DNA of 56,782 nucleotides from Neosynechococcus sphagnicola sy1 (GCF_000775285.1 NZ_JJML01000021.1:1-56782), one strand, 5' to 3'. Positions 16,401-29,754 are shown, numbered from the stretch's first letter. The notes: generated by a model not told the origin, from the letters alone. A program made the numbers and translations.

Positions 16401-17848
16401 GCGGCGGCATAACCCGTGATCTGCTCAAACGCTGGGTTGACGTAGGTGATCGGATGATGGGGTTGTCGCAGATCGACAATGACAATGCCGTTACTGCTCC
16501 CTGCGATCGCCCGGTCTCTGAGGCGGAGGGCTTCCTCTGCTTGTTTACGCTCCGTAATATCATTGGCAATGCCCATGTAGCCCACAATGGTTCCACTGGC
16601 ATCGCGTTGGGCTGTGATCGTCAACAGTACGGGGAATCGAGACCCATCCTTGCGCACGTAGGTCCATTCCCGTTCATCAACGATGCCCTGTCGGGCTTTA
16701 GCCACGAAGACCTCGAATCCGGGTGTCACGTCTACCCCTAATTCTGCCGATAACTCCCGTGCCCGCTGCTGAATTTCAGCGGGGTCATGGATAATGGCGG
16801 GGGTCACTTGACCGATGACTTCGGTGGCTTTATAGCCTAAAAGCCGTTCAGCCGCAGCATTAAAAACACAGATGATCCCATCTTCTGTAACGGCAATGAT
16901 GCTATAGGTGGCACTGTCGAGGAGCAGTTGCTGAAAGTTAGCAATCCATTGCAGGGCAAGTTCTGCCTGTTGACGCTCAACCATTTCAGCTTCTAGTTGG
17001 CGCGTTCGTAAGCGGGCGGTTTGGGCAAAGTAGACGGCGATCGCCAACACCCCAGCGATTAACCAACCACTGGCCAACACAACGGTGGGCAGTGGGGAGT
17101 GATTGTGGGCAAAGAAGTGATCCGTCGGTGAGACGCGCAGTTGCCATTGCGCCCCATAGAGAGCAATCGGGCTAATTTCCTGCCAGCCTATCCGTCGGGT
17201 TTGTCGCCCCAAATTGTAGCTATAGATGATCTGCTGATCCTCTAAAAGCAGAATCTGATAGTCTTGCAGGGTTGTCGAGTCGAGCAACCCATTGATTAAA
17301 GCTTCGATGCGGAAGACGCCAACAATAAACCCCTGGGATGTCCGATCTTGAAACAGGGGAACCAGCGCTAGAAATCCCCACCCCTCTGGCACAAAATCCA
17401 TCGCTTCGAAGACAGTAATCTGTCGGGTCTTTTGAATGGTGTCCAATTGAGTACGGCGGTGCCCCTGCCAATTCAGGTTCAGGTTGTTGAGTTTTTCATT
17501 CCCTACAAGGGGATGCACCCAACGCACCTGCCGACTGCCATCGGCCCACAGGATTGCCTGATAGCCTCCTAGATCTTTGATAAAAGAGGCTGCTTCTAAT
17601 TTCCACAGATCCCTAGGCATGCCACCTCTCGCCTCCCAACGCTTACCCATGCGCGCCAAGGCCAGAATCCGATTGGAGATATGTACGGATATATCATTCT
17701 TGAGGGTAGTGGTTTCCAAGCGCACCAAGCTGTGCAATCGATTCGTTTCTTGGTGCTCCAATTCCCACCACATGGCTGAGGAGGCTGCCCCGATGCCACA
17801 ACCGACTAAAATCGGTAGCAAGAGTCTGCTGACCTGTCTTTGGTTCAT
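13442..17848 (-). CDS. CHASE-PAS-GAF hybrid sensor histidine kinase with two receivers and Hpt
   Basis: A 1468-residue membrane kinase. Approximate domains: a transmembrane helix (8-27), a periplasmic CHASE-like sensor (45-230), a second transmembrane helix (250-275), two PAS/PAC domains (305-560; NRNCRFLQG resembles the LOV motif but has NR rather than GRNCRFL), a GAF domain (595-740), HisKA with [14 protein letters not shown], HATPase ([15 protein letters not shown]), a receiver with [10 protein letters not shown], a second receiver with [11 protein letters not shown], and Hpt with [12 protein letters not shown]. This is a complete phosphorelay in one chain. It is coupled to the downstream diguanylate cyclase. 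The ligand is unknown. Confidence 0.93.
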   Translation of the reverse strand: MNQRQVSRLLLPILVGCGIGAASSAMWWELEHQETNRLHSLVRLETTTLKNDISVHISNRILALARMGKRWEARGGMPRDLWKLEAASFIKDLGGYQAILWADGSRQVRWVHPLVGNEKLNNLNLNWQGHRRTQLDTIQKTRQITVFEAMDFVPEGWGFLALVPLFQDRTSQGFIVGVFRIEALINGLLDSTTLQDYQILLLEDQQIIYSYNLGRQTRRIGWQEISPIALYGAQWQLRVSPTDHFFAHNHSPLPTVVLASGWLIAGVLAIAVYFAQTARLRTRQLEAEMVERQQAELALQWIANFQQLLLDSATYSIIAVTEDGIICVFNAAAERLLGYKATEVIGQVTPAIIHDPAEIQQRARELSAELGVDVTPGFEVFVAKARQGIVDEREWTYVRKDGSRFPVLLTITAQRDASGTIVGYMGIANDITERKQAEEALRLRDRAIAGSSNGIVIVDLRQPHHPITYVNPAFEQITGYAAADVIGRNCRFLQGTDTSQPALEELRAALRQGKSCQVTLRNYRQDGTPFWNQLNISPIYDAGGTLTHYVGIQTDISESKQREAERLQAEATLKLQFQQALLQRQITEAIRGSLNSQRIFTTAATQIGQALATSRCLIHTYIAEPHPSIPLAAEYLADGSTSISDLEIPVFQNPHALKVLSQDQAVVSPDVYREPLLEKAQTLCEQMGLKSMLTVRTSYQGIPNGIIGLHQCDRYRQWSGDEINLLEMIAAQMGIALAQAQLLEQETRRQQELLEKTIALEQAKQEAEAANRAKSDFLAMMSHEIRTPMNAVIGMTGLLLDMELTPQQQDFVETIRSSGDALLAIINDILDFSKIESGKLDLEEQPFDLRLCLEAAIDLLVPQAATKGIELAYLIHPQVPASLMGDATRLRQILVNLISNAVKFTSVGEVVITVDATPLGDAADLPHYKLQFIVRDTGIGISPDRLHRLFKPFSQADSSTTRQYGGTGLGLAISTRLSQMMGGHLWVISQGQVGGNPPPDWVADQSETPLVSEGGSGSTFYFTVVLRSPTDGVTTIHSQYLPQLTGKRLLIVDDNATNRRILRLQAQSWEMQAQVVASGSEALECLHQGERFDLAILDMQMPEMDGLTLAAQIRQYSGYQQLPLVLLSSLGKPEMTTAALDYFAACLTKPVKQSHLYEVLTRVLGSQPIKARLERANKGLLDADLADRLPLRILLAEDNVVNQKVALSMFQRLGYRADVVGNGLEVLDALHRQTYDVVLMDVQMPEMDGLTATRQVCQTWAAASRPRIIAMTANAMQGDREECLAAGMDDYLSKPIRMEELAAALRQCQPSQPPTMMGIIAPAANTLPTNLATVPERPQPRVAVLDPQVLEEMRSLDGTNPDGFLLELLDTYQENAPELLQTLQTALKNQDAKQLHYAAHTFKSTSASVGATLLSSLCQQLEIIALSGNLLVDPQLMEQLETAYESTSVAVEEVRASALAAIAGEEIL

Positions 17849-18398
17849 ATATATCAGCCAGTGCTAGTGATGATGCTGACTCTGCTTACCCATGCTGAGG
17901 CTGTCCCTCTCAGCCAATCCCAAGTCTGCCTCTGCACAACCGCCCCCCTGAACCTCGGCATTCCGGGAACCAACTCTCTGAGTAGGAGAACCGATGGTCT
18001 TCGACCGACCTTTGGCCATCGCTATCCAAGTCGCTTCACCTGGAGTCGGTGACGATACCTTGATGGCTCCATACCGATGGCAGCAGGTTGCAGTTTTAAC
18101 GAGTTAGATCATGTTGATCCTACTATCTTCAAGTTATGCCTAAAGTGTAAAAAATGGATGGGCAGAGATCCCAGGTTTACCAAGATTTCACCTTCATCGC
18201 CCTCAATGTGGGCAATCCGTGAACCTGATCTGTCGCTGATCAGCATCAAGGTTACCTGCGATCGCCGCCATGACATCTCCCCCTCTCTGATCAACCTCCT
18301 CAGCCACGGCTTGATTTGTTAAAGTAAAGAAACGTAAAAGTTTCTAAGCCAAGGGGTAGACCGTCTATATACGTTGACGCTAGTGATAGGTAAAGCAG
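17849..18398. other. 550-bp gap between divergent kinase and exporter genes
   Basis: No convincing gene is seen. ORFs of 61-81 codons are present but have no family resemblance or good ribosome-binding site, and their composition is like non-coding DNA. Both neighbours read away from this gap, so it should hold both promoters. No clear -35/-10 pair stands out before 18399. Confidence 0.4.
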
Positions 18399-19742
18399 AT
18401 GCAACTTCCCCTGATTGGCAAAGTGAATCATCCGCTTCCCTGGGTTGCTGGGTTGGTAGCAGCTGGGGTGATTTCAGTGGGAGTGATGGGACTCGTAATT
18501 TTCCGCCACAGTGCGCCGAAACTTGACCTCGCCAAACTGACAGTGCCCGTTGTCGCCCAAGATCTGACAGTACGGATCTCAGCCAGCGGTACCGTCGTGC
18601 CGCGACAGACGGTGAATCTCAGCCCCAAAACGTCGGGACGGCTGGCGAAACTGTATGTGGAGCAAGGCGATAGTGTCCGCCAGGGGCAGATCATTGCCCA
18701 GATGGACAATGAAGATGCGGCAGCGCTGCTGGCTCAAACCAAAGGTAGCTTTGCCAATGCCATGGCCCATTTAGCCGAGATCAAAGCCGGGAGCCGTTCC
18801 GAGGAAATTGCCCAAGCCCAGGCCGCGGTGCAGCAAGCCCAAGCCCAGGTACGAGAGGCCGCCTCTCGTCTAAATTTAGCCATGGAGCGGGTGCGACGAA
18901 ATAAACTATTAGCCGCTGAAGGGGCGATCGCCCGCGATCGCTTAGATGAAGTATTAAATGAATCGCGCAATGCCCAGGCGGGTCTCGATTTGGCCCAAGC
19001 ACGGGTCAAGGAAACCCAAGAGCGCCTAGACCAGACAGAGGTAGGCAACCGCCGGGAACAGATCGACCAAGCTCAAGCCCTGGTTGCAGAAGCCAGAGGC
19101 CGCTTACAGGCCATTGAAGTGCAAATGGAAGATACGGTGATCCGCGCCCCCTTTGACGGTGTGATTACCCAACGCTATGCAGACCCCGGTGATTTTGTCA
19201 CTCCCACCACCTCAGCCTCTAGTACCGCATCGGCTACCTCCTCCTCGATCGTGGCCTTAGCCAGTGGTCTAGAAGTGTTAGCCAAAGTGCCGGAAGTAGA
19301 CATCAGTCAAATTCGCGTCGGCCAACCTGTCGAAATTTCAGCAGATGCCTATCCCACCCAGGTGTTTAAGGGCGTGGTGCGGCTGATTGCACCGGAGGCA
19401 GTTGTTGAGCAGAATGTCACCTCCTTTCAAGTGCGCATCGACATTCAAACTGGGCGGCAACAGTTGCGTTCCGGGATGAATGTGGACATGAGCTTTTTGG
19501 GCGATCGCCTAAAAAATGCTTTGGTAGTGCCGACCGTAGCCGTAGTTACCCAGGCGGGGCAACTCGGCGTCCTGGTGCCGGGTCGGGATGATCAACCTGA
19601 GTTCAAGCCCGTCACCACTGGCCCCAACATTGGCAACCAAATTCAACTATTGGGGGGAATTCAAGCGGGAGAGCGGGTGTTTGTTGAATTACCTGCGGGC
19701 AAGAAACTGGAAGATTTCACCAAAACCAAACAACTGGAATAG
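18399..19742 (+). CDS. MacA/HlyD-type periplasmic adaptor of an ABC exporter
   Basis: A 447-residue membrane-fusion protein. An N-terminal transmembrane anchor (about 13-35) is followed by a biotinyl-lipoyl half (SGTVVPRQTVNLSPKTSGRLAKLYVEQGDSVRQGQIIAQMD), then a long Gln/Ala-rich alpha-helical hairpin (about 110-235). The second lipoyl half (IRAPFDGVITQRYADPGDFV) and beta-barrel domains follow. It should link an inner-membrane ABC transporter to an outer-membrane channel. It is first of a three-gene + strand set with permease and ATPase, in DevBCA/MacAB order. Substrate unknown. Confidence 0.9.
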   Translation: MQLPLIGKVNHPLPWVAGLVAAGVISVGVMGLVIFRHSAPKLDLAKLTVPVVAQDLTVRISASGTVVPRQTVNLSPKTSGRLAKLYVEQGDSVRQGQIIAQMDNEDAAALLAQTKGSFANAMAHLAEIKAGSRSEEIAQAQAAVQQAQAQVREAASRLNLAMERVRRNKLLAAEGAIARDRLDEVLNESRNAQAGLDLAQARVKETQERLDQTEVGNRREQIDQAQALVAEARGRLQAIEVQMEDTVIRAPFDGVITQRYADPGDFVTPTTSASSTASATSSSIVALASGLEVLAKVPEVDISQIRVGQPVEISADAYPTQVFKGVVRLIAPEAVVEQNVTSFQVRIDIQTGRQQLRSGMNVDMSFLGDRLKNALVVPTVAVVTQAGQLGVLVPGRDDQPEFKPVTTGPNIGNQIQLLGGIQAGERVFVELPAGKKLEDFTKTKQLE

Positions 19743-19758
19743 TAGGGGCGGCAAGGGC

Positions 19759-20976
<1,218 letters not shown>

Positions 20977-21081
20977 GACCCTGGCAATTTTTTAGATCCT
21001 TAAGCGTATTCAAGGAGATAGTTTTTTTAGGTTTTAACCGTTCACAAAATTCGTGATAGACCACAAGCGAGAGCAGATCCA

Positions 21082-21801
21082 ATGACACAATCCACCATCA
21101 TTCGCCTGGAGGATCTATCGAAAGTCTATGGCGAGGGCGAAACCCAGGTACGGGCGTTAAGTGAGATCAACCTCACGATTGAGCAAGGGGAATACTGCGC
21201 CATTATGGGAGCCTCTGGTTCCGGTAAGTCAACGTTGATGAACATGATTGGCTGCCTTGATCGCCCCACCAGTGGTCACTATTACCTGGATGGCATGGAT
21301 GTGGCTCAGTTGGGAGATCGCGACCTCGCCCATATCCGTAACCTCAAACTTGGGTTTGTGTTCCAGCAATTCCATCTCCTGCCGCAGCTGACGGCCCTGG
21401 AAAATGTCATGCTGCCCATGGTCTATGCCAATGTTGCCGCCGATGAACGCCAGCAACGGGCGCTGTCGGCTCTGAAGCGTGTGGGGTTGGGGCATCGTCT
21501 CTCCAATCGCCCAAATCAACTGTCGGGAGGACAACAACAACGGGTGGCGATCGCCCGCGCCATTGTCAATCGTCCCGTCGTCCTGTTAGCCGATGAACCG
21601 ACTGGAGCCTTGGATTCCCACACCACACAAGAAGTCATGGATATCTTTGGGGAGTTAAATGCCAGCGGCATCACGGTGATTATTGTTACCCATGAAGTGG
21701 ATGTGGCTCGTTGTACCCGCCGCGTGGTTTGGTTTCGGGATGGTGAAATTGTCCATTCCCATCTCTCTCCCCTGGAGTTGGGGACAGTGGCCGTCCCCTA
21801 G
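21082..21801 (+). CDS. MacB/LolD-type ABC transporter ATP-binding protein
   Basis: A 239-residue ATPase: Walker A GASGSGKST (about 45-53), Q-loop FVFQQFHLLPQLTALENVMLP, signature LSGGQQQRVAIARAI, Walker B VLLADEPTGALD, switch His in IIVTHEVDVARC. It drives the adjacent permease. A 105-bp gap separates it from the permease, longer than for the other junction but without an obvious terminator. Its last codons overlap the 3' end of the convergent hybrid kinase gene by 4 bp (21798-21801). Confidence 0.95.
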   Translation: MTQSTIIRLEDLSKVYGEGETQVRALSEINLTIEQGEYCAIMGASGSGKSTLMNMIGCLDRPTSGHYYLDGMDVAQLGDRDLAHIRNLKLGFVFQQFHLLPQLTALENVMLPMVYANVAADERQQRALSALKRVGLGHRLSNRPNQLSGGQQQRVAIARAIVNRPVVLLADEPTGALDSHTTQEVMDIFGELNASGITVIIVTHEVDVARCTRRVVWFRDGEIVHSHLSPLELGTVAVP

Positions 21802-24800
21802 TGGTTTGAGCAAAAGGCTCTCCTAGCAATAAAAGCGCTGCATTTTTTCAATGCCGCAATCAGTTCTGCGATCTGAATCGGCTTGCTGACGAAATCATTC
21901 ATGCCCACGGCGAGACAGGCTTCGCGATCGCTCACCATGGCATTCGCTGTCATAGCAATGATGTAAGGGCGAATATTTTCCGGGTAGAGCCTACAAATTC
22001 GAGCGGTGGCTTCCATGCCATCCATTTGTGGCATCTGCACATCCATGAGAATCAGTTCATAGGGTTGACGTTCCAACGCTGCTAAGACTTCTACTCCATT
22101 GGTGGCAATATCTGCCCCATATCCCAACCGCTTGAGAACTTGAATGGCAACTTTTTGATTGACGCGATTATCTTCCGCCAGCAGAATTCGCAGGGACGAT
22201 TCCCTGGCAAGCAAAGTTGTGGCTTGAGTCCCTGAATAGGAAGAAGTTTGTGGGCTGAGTTCATTGACAGAAGCGGCGGCCATGGTCAGGGTGAAGTAAA
22301 AGCTGGAACCTTGAAGAAACCCACAGTCTGGCTCAGAAACCCAATCCACAGGCGGATCACCCCCTAGATGTCCGAGGCTTTCAACCCAGATGGTGCCTCC
22401 CATTAACGCTACCAACCGCTTGCAAATCGTTAAACCCAGGCCGGTACCACCATACTTGCGACTAATGGAAGCATCGGCTTGAGTGAAGGGTTGAAATAAC
22501 TTATGCAGCTGATCGCTCCGAATCCCAATCCCTGTATCTTTAATCGCAAATATGAATTCATATTTTTGCGGCTGTTCATCGGCGATAACGCGATGACTCA
22601 CTGAGACTAAAACACGGCCATTTTCAGTAAATTTAATTGCATTGCCAACGAGGTTTAGAAGTATTTGTCGTAGCCGAGAACTATCTCCAACTACCACAGC
22701 AGGGGTGTCAGGAGAATTAAAATATTGGAGATCAATTTCCTTGTCTAAGGCTTGCTTTCTCAGGAGATTACACACGGATTTGATCATATCTTCCAGCACA
22801 AAAGTGCTTGCTTCTAGCTCTAAATTCCCAGACTCAATTTTAGAGAAGTCAAGAATATCATTAATAATGGTCAATAGGGCATCACCACTTTCCCGAATCG
22901 CTTGTACATAGTCCTGTTGTTCGGTTGTGAGGGTTGTGGTAGAGAGTAATTGTGCCATCCCATTCACCCCATTCATCGGGGTACGAATTTCGTGACTCAT
23001 GTTGGCTAGAAACTCACTCTTGGCACGGGTTGCTGCCTCGGCAATTTCCTTTGCCTGAGCGAGGGCGATCTCTGCTTCTTTGCGATCGGTGATATCTAAG
23101 GCGGTTCCAAAAAGTTTGATCACCCGTCCCTCGTCATCCAGTTCGGCCTCTCCTCGCCCGAGAAGCCACCTCACGTAGCCATCAGGATGGATGAGTCGAT
23201 GCTCGATTTCGTAGGGAGTTCCTGTGATGATTGCCTGTTCAACCATCTGAGTTAGTTGAGCCAGATCCTGAGGATAAATTAGCTGTAGATAGTCTTCATA
23301 ACTGGGTTCAGGTTGGCTGGGGTCAAGTCCATAAATCCTGAATAGTTCCTCTGACCAATTGATTTTCTGAGTGGCCGGATCGTATTGCCAACTACCCAGA
23401 TGGGCGACCCGCTGAGCAATCTGCAAATTCTTTTCACTTTCTTGTAAGGCTATTTCTGCTTGCTTGCGTTCAGCTTCGCTGCGTTTACGTTCGCTAATAT
23501 CACGTACATTGACAACCACCCCAGATATGGTGCCATCAAGCTCGGTATAGGGGACATAGGTGACGCTGACAAAGCGCCCACCACTCTGATAGTCGTACCA
23601 GCGCTCGTAATGGACAATCTCTCCATTGAGGCATCGATCTAAACCCGGTTTTACCTCAGACTCAAACACATCGGCATCGACATGCTGAGCACAGGATTGT
23701 CCGATAAAATCCGCTAAGGACTTTTGATGCCATGCCAGATAGGATTGGTTGACGACCTGATAAATATAGTTGCGATCTAGTAGCAAAATTCCATCGGGGG
23801 TGGTAGCAATAATCCGCTCATACTGACGGAGGACGGCTTCGGTTTGCTTGCGAACAATTTCCTCTCGCTTCGCTTCGGTGATATCGGTTACCGAGCCAAT
23901 AAATCCAATGACTTCCCCGGCTTCGTTCCGCTCTGTCACTGCCTGAGCCAACCCCCAGATCAGCGTACCGTCGGGATGAAGATAACGATGTTCAACTTTG
24001 TAGGTTGCCTCATGACCTCGCTTTGATGCTTCAACAAAATTAGACCAAACTGTATACATCCATTCCAAATCATCTGGATGTAAATACCTGCCCCAACCAT
24101 CGCCTAAAATCTGTTCGAGGGGCAGTCCGGTAATTTGCTGAATTTTCTCGTTGGCATAATTGCAATTTCCTTGAGCGTCATTGTGAAAAATTCCCACCGG
24201 GCTAATTTCTGCTAGTAAGCGAAAGCGTTCTTCACTTTCTTTCGCTTCCGCTTCGGCGTGCTTGCGATCGCTAATATCGATATAGGCAATGACCACACCA
24301 TACTGCACTAAAGGCATGGGAGCCGCACTGACACTCAGCCAGCGAATCGTACCATCCGATCTCACCACCCCCATTTCGACATCATGGATAAAGCGATGTT
24401 CTTGTAAGGCCCGCACACTCGGATATTCATCGGCGGCCAGAGGGGAACCATCCGGGTTTTTTCACCCCCTGCCAGTCAGGTGTAAAGTAGCTCCGTTCAG
24501 TTTGAGTTTGGGCATGAATTTCTAAGATCTGTTCGGCAGCCGGATTAGCTTCAATGATCCTGCCATGGGGATCTGTGATCGCCACCCCCAGGGGCAACGT
24601 TTGAAAGAGGGTTTGATATTTCTCTTTTGACTCTTGTAGCGATGCTTTGACTCGATCAAAGGATTGCCTCAATTGCATGGACATCCAGTTAAAGGAGGCC
24701 GCCAGGGTCTTGAGTTCGGCGATCGCCGTTTCCTCTGATAAGGTCCCCTGCCACTCCCCCCGCGCGATCGCCTGACTGGCATGATGGATGCGCAAAATTG

Positions 24801-25959
24801 GGCGAATAATCCAACTAGTAGTGAGGATGCCTATCCCCGTCGCCACCAGCAAGGTAAGGCCGCATAACAGAATTGTCCAGTGGGCATTCGCTTGGATTTC
24901 TGCCATAAAGTCAGACTCTGGCACGGTGACGACAATCAGCCAATCAATGCCATATTGATCCCGATAGGGAATGACTTGAATAAATACGGCTTCATCGGTG
25001 ATCTCAACATGCAGTTGTTGACGGGCTTGGATCTGCTTAAAACTACCAAAGTTGGCAATTAATTGTTGAGCCGTTGACTGAATCATGGGATCAGAAAGTT
25101 CCTGCGGTCGCAGTCGCTGGGGTTTCCCGTGAATCAGCTTGTAAGCAGGCCGAGAACTGGAGTCAGCCACGAGCAATCCAGAACGGTCAACGATGAAAAT
25201 TTTTCCTGAATTACCGACTCTGAGACTCTCTAAAAAATTACTAATTTTAGTCAGACTCAGATCGATGCCAATCACACCTGTCAGCCGGTGGGAGTCGTCA
25301 AAAATGGGGGCACTGGCGGAGATCGAAATTTCCCCCGTATTCCCTGCCCAGATGTAAATAGGAGTCCAGATTGGTTTGCCTGCAACGATCGTCTTTGTGA
25401 ACCAGTCATCGGTGTTTGGATTCGGTTCTTTGAAAATTTTCGGGGGATAGGTGCGATTTCCCTGGGCGTCTGGAATATAGCTGTAAATAGTTCCACCCGT
25501 CTGCTGGGTGACTTCAGCGATTTCCAACTGACCATAGGCATAACCCGCCCCCAAGAAATCATTCTGAAGATTCCCATAGGTCATGTAGGTGAAATCATAG
25601 GTTTTTAATTGCTGCCAAAAATATTTCCCCAACCGTTGAAAGTCGTTGGGATTGATGAATCCAACCTTAATGGCTGCTAAATTAATTTGATTGAGACGTT
25701 GGGGAGCCTGTAAATAACTATTGAGATGTTGTTCAACGCGATCGCCAGTTTCTACCATCAGCCGACTGGCTAGTGCCTGCACTGCCTGGTGCCCACTCCG
25801 GTATGACAGATACCCAACCAGGCCTACGGCTGCGATCACTTGCACCAAAAACGGCACCATGAGTACCCATCTGAGGGGGATGTTAAAGAGAAGCGATCCC
25901 CTAGCGTCTATGGAGTTTCGCATCTTCAGTAGCCGCCTCAGTGAGTTCTGTGATCCCAA
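21798..25959 (-). CDS. Cache-HAMP-multi-PAS hybrid histidine kinase, interrupted by a one-base frameshift
   Basis: The N-terminal frame (24427-25959) has a transmembrane helix, a dCache-type extracellular sensor (residues about 60-310, ending GVIGIDLSLTKISNFL), a second transmembrane helix, HAMP and the start of a PAS domain. The frame breaks in a six-A run (24457-24462 on the + strand). With one base removed it reads GVKNPDGSPLAADEYPSVRALQ and continues into PAS repeats, HisKA ([14 protein letters not shown]), HATPase (DTGIGI, GGTGLGLTI) and a receiver (LMDVQMPQMDG). The total is about 1386 aa. Ligand unknown. It probably works through an unlinked partner, as no output regulator is adjacent. 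Confidence 0.88.
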
Positions 25960-26205
25960 AGCATCTGCTTCTCAGGCCACCCTCTCTAACTGCATTAGAG
26001 AACAATCAAGAATTTCATGGAAGATTTGCTGCGGGTTCCCCAGCCAACTATCCTGGCACCCGCAGCACGCTCAGTAAATCCTGAAAATGGCAGCCTTAGT
26101 CGTCACTTTTCAGTCGATCTTACACCGCTTCAACAATCGCCGCCGAGGATAGCGGCGAAGCTGGGGATGATGTCACTGGGATTGACGCTGTGTCCCGCTC
26201 CATCC

Positions 26206-26991
26206 TCAGCTTGATGAGAGTCTGCCAAAGCGGCGATCGCGGCGTTGGTAAGCCAGCAAAGCTCGATAAAATTCTACCCGGTCAAAGTCAGGCCAGAGTA
26301 TTGGTGTGCTGTAGATTTCAGCGTAGGCCAACTGCCAGAGCAGAAAATTACTCAATCGCAGCTCCCCACTGGTGCGGATCAGCAGATCAGGGTCAGCAAT
26401 CGCAGCGGTATCTAGATGTTGGGCAAAAGAGTTTTCAGTAATTTCGTCTGGGTTCAACTGCCCTCCCTGAATCTGGCGACCCATTGCCTGACAGGCGCGA
26501 ACAATTTCCTGGCGACTCCCATAGTTGAGAGCCACATTCAGATAGAACGAGCGGTTCCCGGCGGTGGTTTGACGGGCGTAGTCCATAATTGCCTGGAGGG
26601 ACGGGGGGAGGCTGGAATTATCGCCGATGAATTGCAAGTGCACCCCCTGCTGATGCATCACTGCCAGTTCCTGCCAGAGCATTTGCTCAAACAGTTGCAT
26701 CAGAAAATTGACTTCCTCTAAGGGGCGTTGCCAGTTCTCCGTGGAAAAGGCATAGACCGTCAGGGAGGGAATCCCCCAATCCTGGCAACAACGCACCAGT
26801 GCCTTCAGGGTTCTGACCCCCCGGCGATGTCCCATCATCCGAGGGAATCCCCGCTGCTGTGCCCAGCGTCCGTTACCATCCATAATCACGGCGACATGGT
26901 TGGGCAGCCGTTGAGGATCTAGATCGGGCGGCAGCAATTGCCAGTCTGAAAGCGGGATCTGCGGCTGTAAAACATTCATAGTGATTGCCAT
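26206..26991 (-). CDS. uppS: Undecaprenyl diphosphate synthase (cis-prenyltransferase)
   Basis: A cis-prenyltransferase of about 261 residues: [14 protein letters not shown] with the catalytic Asp, [13 protein letters not shown] for diphosphate binding, [11 protein letters not shown], and C-terminal [26 protein letters not shown]. It condenses isopentenyl diphosphate units onto farnesyl diphosphate to make the C55 carrier for peptidoglycan and other wall polymers. The start codon is uncertain: TTG at 27000, ATG at 26991 or ATG at 26979; none has a clear ribosome-binding site, and I chose the first ATG. Confidence 0.95.
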   Translation of the reverse strand: MAITMNVLQPQIPLSDWQLLPPDLDPQRLPNHVAVIMDGNGRWAQQRGFPRMMGHRRGVRTLKALVRCCQDWGIPSLTVYAFSTENWQRPLEEVNFLMQLFEQMLWQELAVMHQQGVHLQFIGDNSSLPPSLQAIMDYARQTTAGNRSFYLNVALNYGSRQEIVRACQAMGRQIQGGQLNPDEITENSFAQHLDTAAIADPDLLIRTSGELRLSNFLLWQLAYAEIYSTPILWPDFDRVEFYRALLAYQRRDRRFGRLSSS

Positions 26992-27091
26992 CAAGGTCAA
27001 GCGTACTCGTGGTCTGTTCAGAATGTTTAGATGGGTGAAATTCTTCTCCCGCCATAAACTCTTTAGCCATCAACGAAAGATTCACAGAGTC

Positions 27092-28091
27092 CTAGCGGTG
27101 GGTGATGGGTGGGGGGGATAGTGGCCCCCGATCGCTACCGAGGAGTTCCTCCAGGTATGCGGGACTCAGGGTTTGGCTCCAGCGCAGGAGTTGCACCAGC
27201 ATCAGCCCAAAGGTGTAGAATATTTCCCCACGGTTGAGCCAAGACCAACTCGACCAGTCCACCAAATCCATGAAATGCCGGAAGGTACGCACCAAGTCCT
27301 GAGTGGAGCGAAGGTGACTCGCTTCCTTGGCGGGGCTATTGGGTTCTAGCCATTGGCGTAGCGATCGCTGGAGGCGGTGGCCGTAGTGGTCAGGAAATGC
27401 CCAGAGGCCAAATCCCCAGAACTTGGCCATGTGATTAATTTCATCCTGCAAGAGTTCGTGCAGGACTTGCTGTAAAGCTCCGGTGGCATGGGCCATTAAC
27501 CAGAGATAGAGTCCCGCAGCTCCGTACTCGGTGATCACCCGATGCAGCCCGTGGCGGTAAAGATCTTCTCGGGGGTTCTCCGAGGGTTGGTAGGGTTTGA
27601 CAGGTTTGACCCTTCCCTCCCATTTATGGCCGCTCAGCTGTTGATAGATTTTCCCCAGGGCGGGGGTATGTCGCCGTTCTTCCTTTTCCCACAGTCCTAG
27701 CTCCAGCAGATTCCCCTGCCGATCAAAGCTCCCCCCCGACAAAGGTTGCCATGGGGGGATGGAGTTGTTGCAGGTACTGCCAACTGACCCCGGTATAGCC
27801 CCGGATCGGAGATTCAACGGCGATCGCCCCTGAAATTGCCCCCAGAAATACCTCTAGCCGTAACCCAATTACCTGGTTGGGGTGAATCTGTTGCAAATTA
27901 ATCTCAGCCCAGGGGCGGGGGCGGGGATGATCAAACTGGGTGGGTAGATCTTCCAGGCGATCGCGGAGTTGGGCAAAGTCCAGGTAATGGTTCACCAAAA
28001 CATGGAGGCGCGATCGCGTCTGCCAGGGTTGGGGACGGAGGTAAAGCCGTCCAGCGAGATCATCAAGCTTTGTGAGTTCCATGGCTGCCAA
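27092..28091 (-). CDS. Ferritin-like domain protein, interrupted by a one-base frameshift
   Basis: Two overlapping frames read as one protein. The first (27723-28091) ends HPPMATFVGG, the second resumes SFDRQGNLLELGLWEKEERRHTPALGKIYQQL. Removing one base of the seven-C run at 27731-27737 joins them into about 332 aa. The second half contains Glu and ExxH pairs (LWEKEERRH; HELLQDEINHMAKFW) spaced as in ferritin-like di-iron four-helix bundles. The substrate is unknown. The initial 122 residues resemble no family I know. It is convergent with nothing and shares the minus strand with uppS and the small gene upstream. Confidence 0.7.
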
Positions 28092-28251
28092 GGTGAGGAT
28101 GAAGGATCATCCATGACCATAATCGGCACTTCTGGCAGAGGTCAGTCGGTCAAAGTCGGCGGTTCTAGAGTGATGGGTCGGAAAAAGTCGGATTACGGTT
28201 GTGGCGAAGTCCCTATCGCACCAGATTTTCTAGCCATCATCCAGGTATCAA

Positions 28252-28518
28252 TCAAGGGGAATCCCCATCCGGCTGATTCTCCCCAATTCCCAGTCCATGC
28301 TTACTTAACTTCAATTCCTTCCACAGCTCTTTAATCCGTTGATATGCTTCTTTGGAGGGCATTTTACCTCCGGTTTCCAGGGCACAAATGTAGCCAATCT
28401 TTTGGGCAAACTCCTGCAAGTTGGCATTGAATGCCAGATTCTCAGGGGTAAACTCGCCACGATAGCGACTGCGAGGATATAAAAAATGATCTTTATCGGG
28501 GGGCTGTTCCGCGGACAT
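28252..28518 (-). CDS. Small conserved cyanobacterial protein (DUF7219-like)
   Basis: An 88-residue soluble protein containing the well-conserved block HFLYPRSRYRGEFTPENLAFNANLQEFAQKIGYICALETGGKMPSKEAYQRIKELWKELK. I recognise this as a cyanobacterial family, probably DUF7219, without known function. The tail (GIGENQPDGDSP) is variable. The start at 28518 is a good candidate, as the following region matches the family from its usual N-terminus. No partner gene is evident. Confidence 0.65.
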   Translation of the reverse strand: MSAEQPPDKDHFLYPRSRYRGEFTPENLAFNANLQEFAQKIGYICALETGGKMPSKEAYQRIKELWKELKLSKHGLGIGENQPDGDSP

Positions 28519-28654
28519 CGCTGGGACCTCTCAGTTCTCAAATTGGGCGATTCGATTCCTAAGACTTTTGGCTATAACTAGGTTAATTCATCCAGCCGGA
28601 CATTATTGCCAAAAACCACCAGCTAGATCGGGCAGTCATCAGTGCAGAGAACCC

Positions 28655-29754
28655 TTACCCCTGGGCAGTAGCTAAAGCCTGCATCAGTGCTGCTCCCATC
28701 TCTCGACATCCCACCAGGGTCATGCCATCGGACATAATATCGCCAGTCCGGAAACCCTGATCTAAAACCGTCAGCACCGCTTGCTCCAAACGATCAGCCG
28801 CCTGGGGCTGATGCAACCCATAGCGCAACATCATGGCAGCGCTCAAGACGTGGGCAAGGGGATTGGCTTTGTCCTGTCCCGCAATATCAGGAGCCGAACC
28901 GTGGACTGGCTCAAACACTCCAAGGCCATCCGATCCAAGACTGGCCGAGGGCAACATGCCAATGCTGCCTGTGAGCATCGCCGCTTCGTCGGAGAGGATA
29001 TCCCCAAATAAGTTACTGGTAACAATTGTATCGAACTGTTTGGGAGCCCGCACCAGTTGCATGGCGGCATTATCGACATACAGGTGTGACAACTGCACCT
29101 CCGGGTAGTCTGCGGCCAACAGAGTGATGCGATCGCGCCAGAGTTGTGACACCTCCAGCACATTGGCCTTGTCCACCGAACACAACTGCCCCCGGCGTTT
29201 TTGGGCAACCTCAAAGGCCACCCGACCAATGCGATCAATCTCCGATACCGTGTAGGCCATTGTGTTTACACCCCGTTGCTCTCCTAATTCGGTGGTAAAA
29301 ATCCCCTTGGGCTTGCCGAAGTAGACACCTCCTGTCAGTTCCCGCACCACCATAATGTCCACCCCCTCAATCACCTCCCGCTTCAGGGTGGAGGCATCAA
29401 TTAATTGGGGCAAGATTTTGGCGGGGCGCAAATTCGCAAACAAGCCTAACCCCGATCTCAACCCTAACAACCCTGTCTCAGGTCGCAGGTGACGGGGAAG
29501 GGTATCCCACTGATATCCCCCGATGGCCGCTAACAGCACCGCATCGCTTTGGCGACAGGCTTCCAAGGTAGCAGCAGGTAGCGGTTCCCCCATGGCATCA
29601 ATGGCCGCCCCCCCGAATCAAGGCTTCTTGAAATTCAAACTGGAGATGTAGCTGTTGACCTAGCCCCTGTAGCACGTCTACGGCAACGGCCATGATTTCC
29701 GGGCCAATGCCATCCCCCGGTAATAACGGTGATCCGGTAATGCTGCTGGGTCAT
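28655..29754 (-). CDS. leuB: 3-isopropylmalate dehydrogenase, with two one-base frameshifts near the N-terminus
   Basis: The long frame (28655-29593) holds most of Leu[15 protein letters not shown], the substrate-binding [39 protein letters not shown] and [15 protein letters not shown]. The first 55 codons are found upstream from ATG 29754 once an extra base at 29721 (restores [18 protein letters not shown]) and one at 29615 (restores [16 protein letters not shown]) are removed, giving 365 aa, normal for the family. LeuB oxidises and decarboxylates 3-isopropylmalate in leucine synthesis. Either a two-hit pseudogene or, more likely given the rest of the window, assembly errors. Confidence 0.93.

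Noticed and set aside
17840-18322. Small ORFs in the gap before the exporter genes
   Set aside because: No family resemblance, no conserved-looking start signals, and residues typical of translated intergenic DNA.
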